Below are positions 36,721 through 45,962 of a stretch of 64,000 nucleotides of DNA, in pieces. How positions within the stretch are numbered: the stretch's first letter is position 1; each line of letters starts with the position of its first letter. The position numbers and the translations under genes are program-made. This DNA comes from Butyricicoccus_A sp963620595. Lineage in GTDB: Bacteria > Bacillota > Clostridia > Oscillospirales > Butyricicoccaceae. Location: NCBI GenBank assembly GCA_963620595.1, contig CAVFAY010000003.1:1-64000 (forward strand), read 5' to 3'. A model generated the notes under the pieces. That model saw nothing but the letters and a program-made list of their open reading frames with translations. It searched no databases and had not been told where the DNA came from.

Positions 36721-36865
36721 ATAATCCACCTCAATTTCAAACAGCGCATCAAAACGTGCCAGTTTTTTCATCTATGTTATTATTATTGCCTGTTTTGCTG
36801 AAAATGTCAATTATCTTTATACATAAATATACGCCCAAGGGCAAATCTATTCTGTATTTTGTCTG

Positions 36866-36894
36866 TTGCAATCTCCGATAATTATTGTTATACT
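36866..36894 (+). promoter_or_regulatory. Promoter of the serine acetyltransferase gene
   Basis: TTGCAA (36866-36871), 17-bp spacer, TATACT (36889-36894), 34 bp before the start at 36929. No T-box fold is apparent in the short leader. Confidence 0.7.
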
Positions 36895-36928
36895 ATTTTG
36901 TAAACATCTTCTAAGGGAGCAATCAAAT

Positions 36929-37852
36929 ATGTCTCATTTTAACGATCATTTGGACAGTATCGTGCGTCAATTGCAGGCGGGATATAATTCCAATGAACTA
37001 TTTTTTAATAAAAACGGCTTAGAGCGTCCAAATCCCGGCGAAATCATTGACATTATCAATGATTTCCGACAGCTGCTGTTTCCAGGATATTTTGGCGCAT
37101 ACCAGCCAACCCGTACTTCTGCGCCGTATTTTGCCGGTCAAATGCTGCATCGCATCTATGAACGTCTGTATCCACAGATCCGTGCCGCACTGGCATATCA
37201 GGAAGGTTCCCGATCCCGTTCTGTAGAGCTGCGCGCAGAAGAAGTAGCCGCAGAATTGATGGCAGAGCTGCCGCGTCTGCAAAAGCTGCTGCTTATTGAC
37301 GTAGAGGCTGCTCTCAACGGCGATCCGGCAGCCGGAAGCAAGGAGCAGATCATTCTGTCTTATCCGGGACTGCGCGCCATCTTCACGTATCGCATTGCAC
37401 ACGAGCTGTATATCCGAAATGTTCCGTATATCCCGCGCATTATGACGGAACACGCACACAGCCGCACCGGCATTGATATTAACTCCGGCGCAACTATCGG
37501 TGAATATTTCTTTATCGATCATGGCACAGGTGTTGTTATTGGTGAAACAACAAATATCGGAAACAACGTCAAAATTTATCAGGGTGTTACATTGGGCGCG
37601 CTGTCTACCCGCGCCGGTCTCAAGCTAGCTGGTAAAAAGCGTCATCCAACAATTGAAGATGACGTCACTATTTATTCCAATGCTTCCGTTCTGGGCGGAA
37701 ATACCGTCATTGGCCGGGGTTCGACAATTGGCGGCTCTGCATTTATCACATCCTCTATTCCGCCGTTCTCTCGCGTCAGCATGAAAACACCGGAGCTGAC
37801 AGTCGATGACTTTGGTGAAAAGGAATACGAGGCATCTTGTGAAAGCAAATAA
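36929..37852 (+). CDS. Serine O-acetyltransferase (CysE/EpsC type)
   Basis: A 307-residue enzyme of the EpsC-like class, longer than the classical CysE, making O-acetylserine for cysteine synthesis. The N-terminal ~150 residues are helical, followed by the left-handed beta helix: HSRTGIDINSGATIG, FFIDHGTGVVIGETT, IGNNVKIYQGVTLGALS and GGNTVIGRGSTIGG. Start 36929 has GGGAG upstream; the track-length start at 36866 lies in the promoter. The cognate cysteine synthase is not adjacent. Confidence 0.92.
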   Translation: MSHFNDHLDSIVRQLQAGYNSNELFFNKNGLERPNPGEIIDIINDFRQLLFPGYFGAYQPTRTSAPYFAGQMLHRIYERLYPQIRAALAYQEGSRSRSVELRAEEVAAELMAELPRLQKLLLIDVEAALNGDPAAGSKEQIILSYPGLRAIFTYRIAHELYIRNVPYIPRIMTEHAHSRTGIDINSGATIGEYFFIDHGTGVVIGETTNIGNNVKIYQGVTLGALSTRAGLKLAGKKRHPTIEDDVTIYSNASVLGGNTVIGRGSTIGGSAFITSSIPPFSRVSMKTPELTVDDFGEKEYEASCESK

Positions 37853-37940
37853 CGAATTGCTTTATTTTCATCATTTTGCAAAACAATCTGTCGAAAAAAA
37901 CTAATTTTTCAAGTAACAATTAGGTTTTTTTAGGCAGACT

Positions 37941-37976
37941 AAAGCCCATCGGTTTGATACCGATGGGCTTTATTTT
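37941..37976. terminator. Terminator between cysE/epsC and the NSS transporter
   Basis: A perfect 13-bp stem AAAGCCCATCGGT (37941-37953) with ACCGATGGGCTTT (37959-37971), loop TTGAT, then ATTTTT. It serves the acetyltransferase and may also end the convergent transporter gene. Confidence 0.88.
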
Positions 37977-39442
37977 TACTGTTTTTTTCGATTAAATGTA
38001 GTAAAACTAAAGATGAGCGCGAGGAATGCTGCTGCTACACACATCCAGAAAATCAGCGTCTTTGTGCCGTAATTTGCGAACATATCATAATATCCCTTGA
38101 TATAAATAATGACAATCAAGAGCGGAACACCAAACCGAACATACGGATACACGAATTTGGGATAGCGCATACCTTCACCAGTGTCTGTCTCTTGCAGGAA
38201 ATTGTTCCAACCCCAGCCGTTTTTCTTGGTACAGAACAAAACAGCAAGCAGGCTACCCAATGGAAGCAGATTATAAGAAACGAGGAAATCTTCTAAATCC
38301 ATAATCGTAGAGCCTGCGCCAATCGGCTGAACACCGGACAGCACATTATATCCCAATACTGCTGGCATAGACAGCAGTATAACCAATACAATATTGCGCT
38401 TGACCGCTTTCTTTCGATCCCAATTGAAAATCTCCATTGTCATAGATAGAATGTTCTCAAACACTGCAATAACCGTGGACAGTGCCGCAAACGTCATAAA
38501 AATAAAAAATGCCGTGCCCCAGATGTTTCCGCCTGTCATATGGTTAAATACATTCGGCAGTGTAATAAACAGCAGCGATGGGCCGGAATCCGGCTGTATG
38601 CCATACGCAAAGCACGCCGGAATGATGATAATGCCAGCCATCAAAGCGACAAAGGTATCCAATCCCATAACACTGAGCGCTTCGCCAGTCAATCGTCTGG
38701 ATTTGTCCAGATAGCTGCCAAAAATCTCCATTGAACCAATGCCTACGCTCAAAGTAAAGAAGGCATGAGACATTGCCGCAAACAGAACATTGCCGTAACC
38801 AATCTCTGCAAACTTACTGATGTCTGGAATCAGATAGAATTCCAGACCTTCCTGCATGTTCGGCAGCAGCAATGAATGTACCGCCAAAACAACCATCAGG
38901 CAAATCAGTAAAATCATCATGACTTTTGTGATGCGTTCTACGCCGTTTTGCAGACCCAACACACACACGCCAAATGCCAATAGCACTGCGATAACCATGA
39001 AAATTGTCATCTGCACAGGCGAAGTCAGCATCATACTAAACTCACCGGCGATTTGATCCGGTTCTAAGCCCTGCAGATTACCAAACAACATGCGCAGTGC
39101 GTAGTTCATCATCCAACCGGCAACCATGGTATAAAACATCATAAGCAAATAATTGCCAATGACGCTGAACCAGCGAAATCTGTGCCAATGCGTGTTTTTC
39201 GGTTCCAAATCATGAAACGCCAGTGCTTCACTGTGGCGGCTTGCGCGGCCGATCGCATATTCGCAAATCAGAATTGGCCAACCCAAAATTGCCAAGCAAA
39301 TCAAATACAGGACGATAAATGCTGCGCCGCCGTTTTGTCCGCAGATATATGGAAATTTCCATACGTTTCCTAGTCCAATAGCACAGCCGGCAGAAACCAG
39401 AATGAATCCCAATCTCGTGCCGAAATTTTCTCTTTTTTCCAT
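37976..39442 (-). CDS. Sodium-dependent amino-acid transporter (NSS family), copy 2
   Basis: A 488-residue LeuT/MhsT-type symporter: first helix GCAIGLGNVWKFPYICGQNGG contains the Na+- and substrate-binding unwound region. Ten to twelve helices. It is about four-fifths identical by eye to the gene immediately upstream, with the same length, a clear tandem duplication. Likely substrate is a hydrophobic or aromatic amino acid, not decidable here. A terminator separates the copies. Confidence 0.92.
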   Translation of the reverse strand: MEKRENFGTRLGFILVSAGCAIGLGNVWKFPYICGQNGGAAFIVLYLICLAILGWPILICEYAIGRASRHSEALAFHDLEPKNTHWHRFRWFSVIGNYLLMMFYTMVAGWMMNYALRMLFGNLQGLEPDQIAGEFSMMLTSPVQMTIFMVIAVLLAFGVCVLGLQNGVERITKVMMILLICLMVVLAVHSLLLPNMQEGLEFYLIPDISKFAEIGYGNVLFAAMSHAFFTLSVGIGSMEIFGSYLDKSRRLTGEALSVMGLDTFVALMAGIIIIPACFAYGIQPDSGPSLLFITLPNVFNHMTGGNIWGTAFFIFMTFAALSTVIAVFENILSMTMEIFNWDRKKAVKRNIVLVILLSMPAVLGYNVLSGVQPIGAGSTIMDLEDFLVSYNLLPLGSLLAVLFCTKKNGWGWNNFLQETDTGEGMRYPKFVYPYVRFGVPLLIVIIYIKGYYDMFANYGTKTLIFWMCVAAAFLALIFSFTTFNRKKQ

Positions 39443-39525
39443 CTCGTTTATATCCTTTCGTGGTGTTCCTACAGTATAACACAGCTTTTTGAACTTTGGA
39501 ACACTTTAAAGTAAAAAAGAATTTG

Positions 39526-39562
39526 AAAAAAATAGAACTGACTTCGGTCAGTTCTATTTTTT
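39526..39562 (-). terminator. Terminator between the tandem NSS genes
   Basis: AAAAAATAGAACTGAC (39527-39542) pairs perfectly with GTCAGTTCTATTTTTT (39547-39562) around a TTCG tetraloop closed by C-G, the very stable UUCG type. Palindromic, so it can work on both strands. Confidence 0.9.
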
Positions 39563-39564
39563 CA

Positions 39565-41031
39565 TTATGTATCCTTTGGCTTGCCCGATGCAAAGCTGTA
39601 AATCAGTGCAAGGAATGCAGCTGCTACACACATCCAGAAAATCAGTGCAGTCGTACCGTACTTCGAGAACATGTCGTAATATCCCTTGACATAAATCACG
39701 ATAATAAGTAGCGGAAGGACAAAGCGTACATACGGCTTGATAAACACCGGATACTTTAATCCCTTGCCGGTATCTACTTCACGGATAAAGTTATCCCATC
39801 CCCAACCGTTTTTCTTCGCACAGAACAACACAAACAGCAGGCTGCCCAGCGGGAGCAGATTATAGGAAACAAGGAAATCCTCCAAATCCATCAACGTAGA
39901 GCCCGCGCCAATCGGCTGAATGCCGGACAGCACATTAAATCCAAGAATCGCCGGCATCGACAGAATAATAATTAGCACGATGTTGCGGCTTACCGCAGTC
40001 TTTCGATCCCAATTAAAAATTTCCATCGTCATAGACAGAATGTTTTCAAATACGGCAATGACAGTAGACAGTGCTGCAAATGTCATAAAGACGAAGAATG
40101 CTGCGCCCCAAATGTCGCCGCCTGCCATGTGATTAAATACATTTGGCAACGTGATAAACAGCAGGGATGGGCCGGAATCCGGCTGTACGCCATATGCAAA
40201 GCACGCCGGAATGATGATGATACCAGCCATCAAAGCGACAAACGTATCGAGCAGCGTTACGCTGACTGCTTCACCTGCCAGGCGGTTGGTCTTATCCAAA
40301 TAGCTGCCGAAAATTTCCATTGCGCCGATACCAAGACTCAGCGTAAAAAATGCATGGGACATCGCTGCAAACAGAACATTGCCAAAGCCAATTTCCGCGA
40401 TCTTGCCCAAATCCGGCACCAGATAGAACGCCAGACCCTCGCGCATATTCGGCAGAACCAGTGAATGGATTGCCAACACAATCATCAGGCACATCAGCAA
40501 CAGCATCATAACCTTGGTGATGCGTTCAACACCGTTTTTTAATCCCAGCGCACAGATGCCAAATGCGATTAGAACCGAAATAATCATGAATATTGTCATC
40601 TGTACCGGAGATGCCAGCATGTTGGAAAATGCGCTGGCAATTTCATCCGGATTTTTGCCCTTCAGGTTGCCGATCAGCATACGCAGCGCGTAGTTAATCA
40701 TCCAACCACACACCATGGTGTAAAACATCATGAGCAGATAGTTTCCCGCTACGCCAAACCAGCGATACCGATGCCAACGCGTGCCCTTTGGCTCCAGTTC
40801 ATGAAATGCCTTTGCTGTACTGTGGCGGCTCGCACGACCCACTGCATACTCGCAGATCAGAATCGGCCAACCGAGCAGCGCCAGACAAATCAAATACAGC
40901 ACAATAAATGCTGCGCCGCCATTCTGTCCACAAATGTATGGGAATTTCCATACATTGCCCAGACCAACTGCGCAGCCGGCAGAAACCAGAATAAATCCCA
41001 GTCTCGTGCCAAAATTTTCTCTTTTGTCCAT
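39565..41031 (-). CDS. Sodium-dependent amino-acid transporter (NSS family), copy 1
   Basis: A 488-residue member of the same family as the downstream copy, with GCAVGLGNVWKFPYICGQNGG in helix 1 and SHAFFTLSLGIGAMEIFGSYLDKTNRL in the middle. Conserved between the copies: SGPSLLFITLPNVFNHM and AVFENILSMTMEIFNWDRK. Divergence is mostly at the C-terminus, in loops and at a few helix positions. Each has its own terminator, so they may be expressed separately with different substrates or affinities. Confidence 0.92.
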   Translation of the reverse strand: MDKRENFGTRLGFILVSAGCAVGLGNVWKFPYICGQNGGAAFIVLYLICLALLGWPILICEYAVGRASRHSTAKAFHELEPKGTRWHRYRWFGVAGNYLLMMFYTMVCGWMINYALRMLIGNLKGKNPDEIASAFSNMLASPVQMTIFMIISVLIAFGICALGLKNGVERITKVMMLLLMCLMIVLAIHSLVLPNMREGLAFYLVPDLGKIAEIGFGNVLFAAMSHAFFTLSLGIGAMEIFGSYLDKTNRLAGEAVSVTLLDTFVALMAGIIIIPACFAYGVQPDSGPSLLFITLPNVFNHMAGGDIWGAAFFVFMTFAALSTVIAVFENILSMTMEIFNWDRKTAVSRNIVLIIILSMPAILGFNVLSGIQPIGAGSTLMDLEDFLVSYNLLPLGSLLFVLFCAKKNGWGWDNFIREVDTGKGLKYPVFIKPYVRFVLPLLIIVIYVKGYYDMFSKYGTTALIFWMCVAAAFLALIYSFASGKPKDT

Positions 41032-41119
41032 GTTTGTTTTTCCCTTCTACCGCTGCCTGAAACCCTCTTTTCGGCAGCGTTACTTAAAAAATCCGAATAT
41101 TAGTATACCACAGATTCAC

Positions 41120-41968
41120 TCATATGCAAACGCAAATTTGCTGCAATTTCTTGATTTTTTCATCGTTTTCCTGCGCAGTCCACGCGATTGCTATACGTTT
41201 TTCTCGACTGTACAATAAACTTTGACCATGTATTCCGTTTTTGACAAAAAAGCTTGTGGAGCGGATCGGATAGATATCCAATCGCTCTCGTTCCATTTCC
41301 TGTACCCAATCGTCAGATACTATCTGTTTTTCTTCATATATACCTTGATTGACAAGCAGCCATCCCAGCTTTGCCACATCCTCTGCTCGCAGATACGCGC
41401 CAGTCGCACCAATGGTATGCTCCTGCGGGCAGCGCGTCCACGCAGTGGGCTGACAGTGCAACGGCTGTAATACGCTGTTCCGAATCATTTGATCTGCCGG
41501 TGCTCCCGTGATGCGCTGAACAAGCAGTGATAACAGGTAATGCGCACAGTCAGTATACTTTCGATAGGTTCCCGGCTGAAATTTGGGTGGATACTGTAAA
41601 ATATATGCCAAATAATCATCGGTGCCGTACTTCCATGTGTCATCTCGATCTATATCAAAAATTCCATCGTCCAGACCCATCCGATGCGTGAGCGCCTGTC
41701 GAATGGTCACCGCGCTCCATATCTCCGGATAGCGTTTCGGAAGATACGGCTGTAAAAACGGCAGCAGGTTATCATCCAGAGCAAATTCTCCCGCATCCGC
41801 CAGCATCCCAATGCAAATATTGAGAAAAACTTTTGTTATCGAGTAAACAGGCTGACAAGCACTGGCATGCTGTATTTGCTGTGTCTGTAAGCCATGATCT
41901 GTATATACCGCGAGTTGATAGAGATTCAGCCGCTGGTCTTTGATTTCTTGTACAATTCTCTGTATCAT
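41120..41968 (-). CDS. Serine hydrolase of the beta-lactamase/class C fold
   Basis: A 282-residue penicillin-binding/beta-lactamase-fold protein: the S-x-x-K motif is YSITK and the second motif reads YTDCAHYLLS where Y-x-N or Y-A-N is usual. No secretion signal is seen, so it should be cytoplasmic; the role may be as an esterase or peptidase rather than a lactamase. Start 41968 has AGGGAG upstream and lies just after a terminator, which excludes longer starts. Confidence 0.82.
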   Translation of the reverse strand: MIQRIVQEIKDQRLNLYQLAVYTDHGLQTQQIQHASACQPVYSITKVFLNICIGMLADAGEFALDDNLLPFLQPYLPKRYPEIWSAVTIRQALTHRMGLDDGIFDIDRDDTWKYGTDDYLAYILQYPPKFQPGTYRKYTDCAHYLLSLLVQRITGAPADQMIRNSVLQPLHCQPTAWTRCPQEHTIGATGAYLRAEDVAKLGWLLVNQGIYEEKQIVSDDWVQEMERERLDIYPIRSTSFFVKNGIHGQSLLYSREKRIAIAWTAQENDEKIKKLQQICVCI

Positions 41969-41984
41969 AATACTCCCTATTGCC

Positions 41985-42014
41985 AAAAAGAGCAGCCTTT
42001 TGGCTGCTCTTTTT
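41985..42014. terminator. Bidirectional terminator after eutH
   Basis: A perfect 13-bp stem AAAAAGAGCAGCC (41985-41997) with GGCTGCTCTTTTT (42002-42014), loop TTTT. It lies between eutH and the downstream serine hydrolase gene. Confidence 0.9.
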
Positions 42015-42030
42015 CGTGTCCATCTATCAA

Positions 42031-43263
42031 TCATGCGTCCTCTGCTGCCTTTTCTGCCTTGGAGAGCAGCTGCGGCGCGAGAAGATTGGCCAAAAAGAGT
42101 GCGCTGAGACCACATGCCAGCTTGGCAAAGATCATCGGGACAATCATATTGGAATTGACACCAGCAACAAATCCCAAATGGTCGCCGAACATAAATGCCG
42201 CACAAGAAGCAAACGCCACATTCATGAGCTTTCCCTTCGGATTCATGTCCTTCATCATCTGAAATGTTGGGATATTATTCGCCAACGTTGCCACAATACC
42301 AGCTGATGCCGCTTCATTCATACCCAATTTGTTGCCGACTTTCGCCAGCGCGCCGCCAAAATGTCTCTTGATAAATTCCACCATGGGAAATGCACCAATC
42401 AGCACAAAAGCAATATCACCGAGAATCTCTACGCTGTTTGCCAACGGAGAAACTCCGTCCGCGCCCGCCTCTACCATCAAATGGAACAGTGGAAACCGAA
42501 TGCCGGTCTCGTACTGAAAAACAGCAATTGCTACAAAGATAGCAATCAAACCTGTAACAAACGCGCCAAATTTTGCAAATCCATTCATGAGTGCAATCGG
42601 CTTAAACCACAGTCCTGCTGCCAAGGCAATTGCCACCAAAATAACCGGAAGCAGACTGAAGAACATAGTTCCGAGATCCATCGAATATTCCGTCATTGCA
42701 TTCATTACAATGCCGCCGACAAAACAACCAATCGGCGCCGTGATAACACCAACCAGAATACCGCACGCCAGCAATGGACGATCTTTCTTCTGAATCAGCG
42801 TCAGGGCAACCGGAATATCAAACAACAAAATACATCCCATCGTACATCCAACGATGATACCTGCAAACTGTCCCATAACCACGTCATTTCCCGCCAGTTC
42901 TACGGCAAGCGGATAACCGCCGGAATCCGCCAGCAACAGCGTTGTGGCAAAAATAGACGGCGAAGAGCCGAGCAGCTCATAAATCGGGCCGACGATCGGA
43001 CGCAGTACCATACTAAGTACCGGTGCCGCTGCAATGACACCAACCATCGCAATTGCAAGCGGTCCCATAGCTTGAAATCCTTCATCAAAGGCCGCACCAT
43101 AGCCACGCTTATTTCCCATCGCCTTGTCAACTGCCCCGAGAATCATAAAGATCATCATAATGGTGACAATTACAGAATTGATGGAAAGATTCGACAGATA
43201 CGCGCCAATACTTTCCTTACATTGTGTCAGATCGGTTATTTCAGCCAGCAATTCTGAGAACAC
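42031..43263 (-). CDS. eutH: Ethanolamine-utilisation-type permease EutH
   Basis: About 410 residues and ten to twelve helices, matching EutH: FEEGFQAMG-like DEGFQAMGPLAIAMVG, APVLSMVLRPIVGPIYELLGSSPSIFA, GCFVGGIVMNA and the DHLGFVAGV loop. EutH lets ethanolamine into cells at low pH. Here it stands alone: no eutABC or microcompartment shell gene is in view. GTG at 43263 has GAGGGG six bases upstream; ATG at 43293 has no ribosome site and sits on a TATACT box. Either could be used; I prefer the GTG. Confidence 0.82.
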   Translation of the reverse strand: MFSELLAEITDLTQCKESIGAYLSNLSINSVIVTIMMIFMILGAVDKAMGNKRGYGAAFDEGFQAMGPLAIAMVGVIAAAPVLSMVLRPIVGPIYELLGSSPSIFATTLLLADSGGYPLAVELAGNDVVMGQFAGIIVGCTMGCILLFDIPVALTLIQKKDRPLLACGILVGVITAPIGCFVGGIVMNAMTEYSMDLGTMFFSLLPVILVAIALAAGLWFKPIALMNGFAKFGAFVTGLIAIFVAIAVFQYETGIRFPLFHLMVEAGADGVSPLANSVEILGDIAFVLIGAFPMVEFIKRHFGGALAKVGNKLGMNEAASAGIVATLANNIPTFQMMKDMNPKGKLMNVAFASCAAFMFGDHLGFVAGVNSNMIVPMIFAKLACGLSALFLANLLAPQLLSKAEKAAEDA

Positions 43264-43372
43264 ACAAATCCCCTCTTCCCTTGTGATTTTCATCTATTAG
43301 TATAAAAGGGAAGATGACGTGTATATCTACCGTTCGTCTGGTCTTTTGCGCAAAATTTCTGAAAAATGATGG

Positions 43373-44236
43373 TTACACGATGGTATTGCGCAGCGTGCCA
43401 ATACCTTCAATGCTTACCTCTATCGTATCGCCATGTGTTAGCCATTTTTTCTGTTCATCCGGCATACCGAGAATGACACCCTCCGGTGTGCCGGAATAAA
43501 TCATATCACCGGGCTTGAGCGTCATATACTGGGACAGATAGCTGACAATTTCTGCGCAGGAAAAAATCATATGTTCCGTGTTGGAATCCTGACGCAGCTC
43601 GCCATTGACACGGCAGCTAATCGGCAGATGATCCGCGTCAAGCGCGTCTGCGGATACCAAAAATGGACCTGCTGGAGCAAAATCATCACACGCCTTGCCG
43701 AGCAGCCACTGACCGGTCTTAAACTGTAAATCGCGTGCACTGAAATCATTGCCCGCAGTATAGCCAAAGATGCATTGTTTTGCCTGTTCCACCGTGACTT
43801 CGTGCGCTTCATGACCTATGACAATTACAAGCTCTGCCTCATAATCAAACTGCTCGCCGTCCTTCGGCAGGTGAATTGGATGCTCATGTCCCACCAGCGA
43901 CGATGGATATTTCGGAAATACCGGTGGGAATTCTCGATCTCGTGTAAATCCAATTTCGTCCATATGCGCCTTGTAGTTCAAACCAATGCAAATAATTTTT
44001 TCCGGCTCAGATACTGCCGGAGCAAACGAAACGTCACCGGCAATGGCAACCGGCTCCAACTCCTGATAGGCATCCAATACCGCCGCATGATCTGAGCTGT
44101 TTAATACATCCGTTAATGTTGTCGGTAGTTGCACTCCGCTCTTCGCCACACTTGCCTGTGCGTCTGCCAGCACGTCACGATGGCAGAATCCCAAACAAAT
44201 GTTCTGTGCTTCGTCATAATACTGAAAGAATTTCAT
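43373..44236 (-). CDS. Fumarylacetoacetate hydrolase family protein
   Basis: A 287-residue FAH-superfamily hydrolase or decarboxylase. The metal site is DYEAELVIVIG with the acidic residues, plus FGYTAGNDFSARDLQ and SGTPEGVILGM. Substrates of the family include acylpyruvates, oxaloacetate and 2-hydroxyhepta-dienedioate; the sequence does not tell which. It follows a small coiled-coil gene by 9 bp and precedes eutH. GTGAGG precedes the start. Confidence 0.9.
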   Translation of the reverse strand: MKFFQYYDEAQNICLGFCHRDVLADAQASVAKSGVQLPTTLTDVLNSSDHAAVLDAYQELEPVAIAGDVSFAPAVSEPEKIICIGLNYKAHMDEIGFTRDREFPPVFPKYPSSLVGHEHPIHLPKDGEQFDYEAELVIVIGHEAHEVTVEQAKQCIFGYTAGNDFSARDLQFKTGQWLLGKACDDFAPAGPFLVSADALDADHLPISCRVNGELRQDSNTEHMIFSCAEIVSYLSQYMTLKPGDMIYSGTPEGVILGMPDEQKKWLTHGDTIEVSIEGIGTLRNTIV

Positions 44237-44245
44237 GTGTTTTCC

Positions 44246-44470
44246 TCACCGTTTTCTCTTGTCCAAAATTGCTTTTTTTAAATACGTCTGCGTTAACTGA
44301 TTCTGCTCTTGCAGACTTTGATTTTCTTTCTTCAAATACGCAAGATACTCCCGCGCCAAACGCACGCCGTCACGTACCTGCAAATCTTCATGTGCCTCCA
44401 TTTCTGTCAGCCACTGGTCAAGCGAACGTTCTCGCAAGTCTCGATAGGTTGTGTCTTCTTTTTGCCACAT
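44246..44470 (-). CDS. Small charged helical protein
   Basis: A 74-residue protein of unknown family. It is almost all helix, with a heptad-like stretch (REYLAYLKKENQSLQEQNQL), so a coiled coil is likely. A strong GGGGGAGG ribosome site supports the gene. First gene of the operon with the FAH-family enzyme. A TATACT box lies about 40 bp upstream. Confidence 0.7.
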   Translation of the reverse strand: MWQKEDTTYRDLRERSLDQWLTEMEAHEDLQVRDGVRLAREYLAYLKKENQSLQEQNQLTQTYLKKAILDKRKR

Positions 44471-44655
44471 AGCTAAACCTCCCCCTGTTCTCTCTCAAAA
44501 ATCGAGGTATCTATGTTTAGTATACCATTCATGGAAATAAAACGGTACTATTTTTTAAAAAGTCTTAAATTTTCTATGAATGTTTCCTTTTTCCAAATAA
44601 TCTATGATATGATATATAAGAAACTATGCAAAATTTGACAGAAAGGAGTTGACAT

Positions 44656-45147
44656 ATGAAATTTACCTTAACCTGGCAGGAGCGTCGCGCACTGTGTCAA
44701 CTGCTGCGTCCTTACTTAAAAAACAGCAAAGTACAGCAGATGAATGCATATATTCAACACGGATCCGTATCCACCTTACAGCACTGCAAATATGTAGCGG
44801 AAGTGAGCTGCTGGCTCAACAATCGGTTTCATCTCGGTGCCAACCAGAAAGCACTGGTTATCGGTGCATTGCTGCATGATTTTTACCTATACGATTGGCA
44901 TGTGGACGAAAACCATGAGCATCCTCTGCACGGTTTCAGCCATCCGGAAGTTGCCCGCAAAAATGCTCAGCATTATTTTCGCATCGGTAAACAGACACAG
45001 GATGTCATCCGCTGCCACATGTGGCCCTTGACATTGACGCAAATTCCGACTTCTCGTGCTGCAATGATCGTATGTATCGCAGACAAATATTGTTCTTTAT
45101 ATGAAACGCTCTTTCTTCGCAAACGAAAGGAGCGTACACACGCATGA
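44656..45147 (+). CDS. HD-domain phosphohydrolase-like protein
   Basis: A 163-residue HD-fold protein: His in the STLQHCKYVAE helix, LLHDFYLYDWH with the His-Asp doublet, the HPEVAR helix, and the final ADKYCSLYE with Asp. The metal-binding set is complete, so it may cleave a nucleotide or phosphoester. Overlaps the next gene by ATGA. AAAGGAG precedes the start. Confidence 0.85.
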   Translation: MKFTLTWQERRALCQLLRPYLKNSKVQQMNAYIQHGSVSTLQHCKYVAEVSCWLNNRFHLGANQKALVIGALLHDFYLYDWHVDENHEHPLHGFSHPEVARKNAQHYFRIGKQTQDVIRCHMWPLTLTQIPTSRAAMIVCIADKYCSLYETLFLRKRKERTHA

Positions 45148-45944
45148 TTATTAGCCGATATTTCGTCTGGTTCCTCGTCTACAGCTTTTTGGGCTGGTGC
45201 TTTGAAACCGTGTATTGCACAGCAACACAGCGGCAGTGGGCCAATCGGGGATTCTTATACGGCCCGATCTGCCCGATTTATGGCTTCGGTGCGATTGCGA
45301 TTTCTATTGTCATCGACCTCTTAGACTTCAATCACATTCCAACTCTCACCGTATGGCAGGTATTTCTTATCTCTATGGTCGGCAGCGCGATCATGGAATA
45401 CCTCACCTCTTGGGCATTAGAAAGATGGTTTCACGCATACTGGTGGGATTACAGCAATTTGCCGCTCAATCTCAACGGAAGAATCTGCCTTCCCGCTTCG
45501 CTGTTATTCGGCTGTGCCGGTGTATTCATCGTGTTCAAGCTGTATCCCTTTATCAGCTCGCACACAACCAGCATTCCGCCGCTTGCCATGGAAGGCATTT
45601 CTTTGGCATTGATGGCTCTATTTGCTGCCGACTTGGCTCTGACGCTGTCCGCATTGACACGGTTGGACGCTCTGATGAAGGACGCCGAAGAAACAATTAA
45701 TCAGCACATGGAACAGTTTGTGTCTAATCTTACCGAAAAGCAACTGGGCTTGAGCCAGCGCATTACCGAAGAAAAACAGCGATTCTCTCGCCAAAATTTT
45801 GAACGCATGACTCGTTCGATCAATCCGGCACATCTTCGTGCGCTGTCTCGCATCAAGGGTTTCCGTCCAAATGTCCAGAAGCATCCGCGTGAATACTGGG
45901 ATACACTGTTAGAAATCTTGAAAAGACAAAAGAAAAACAAATAA
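45144..45944 (+). CDS. CmpB-like putative ABC transporter permease (PF06541-type)
   Basis: A 266-residue membrane protein of the ABC_trans_CmpB family: SFLGWCFETVYCTATQRQWANRG near the N-terminus and LTSWALERWFHAYWWDYS in the middle, with about five helices, then a cytoplasmic helical C-terminus. The family name is historical; no ABC partner is encoded nearby. Its operon mates, an HD protein and a zinc-ribbon membrane protein, do not reveal the role. Confidence 0.8.
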   Translation: MIISRYFVWFLVYSFLGWCFETVYCTATQRQWANRGFLYGPICPIYGFGAIAISIVIDLLDFNHIPTLTVWQVFLISMVGSAIMEYLTSWALERWFHAYWWDYSNLPLNLNGRICLPASLLFGCAGVFIVFKLYPFISSHTTSIPPLAMEGISLALMALFAADLALTLSALTRLDALMKDAEETINQHMEQFVSNLTEKQLGLSQRITEEKQRFSRQNFERMTRSINPAHLRALSRIKGFRPNVQKHPREYWDTLLEILKRQKKNK

Positions 45945-45962
45945 ATAGAAGGTGTTTATTGT

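Noticed and set aside
36775..36865. Gap between glgX and the serine acetyltransferase promoter
   Set aside because: AT-rich spacer without a convincing feature.
42361..43257. A 298-codon plus-strand frame over eutH
   Set aside because: Shadow frame rich in Arg, His, Gln and Asn; eutH on the other strand has clear homology.
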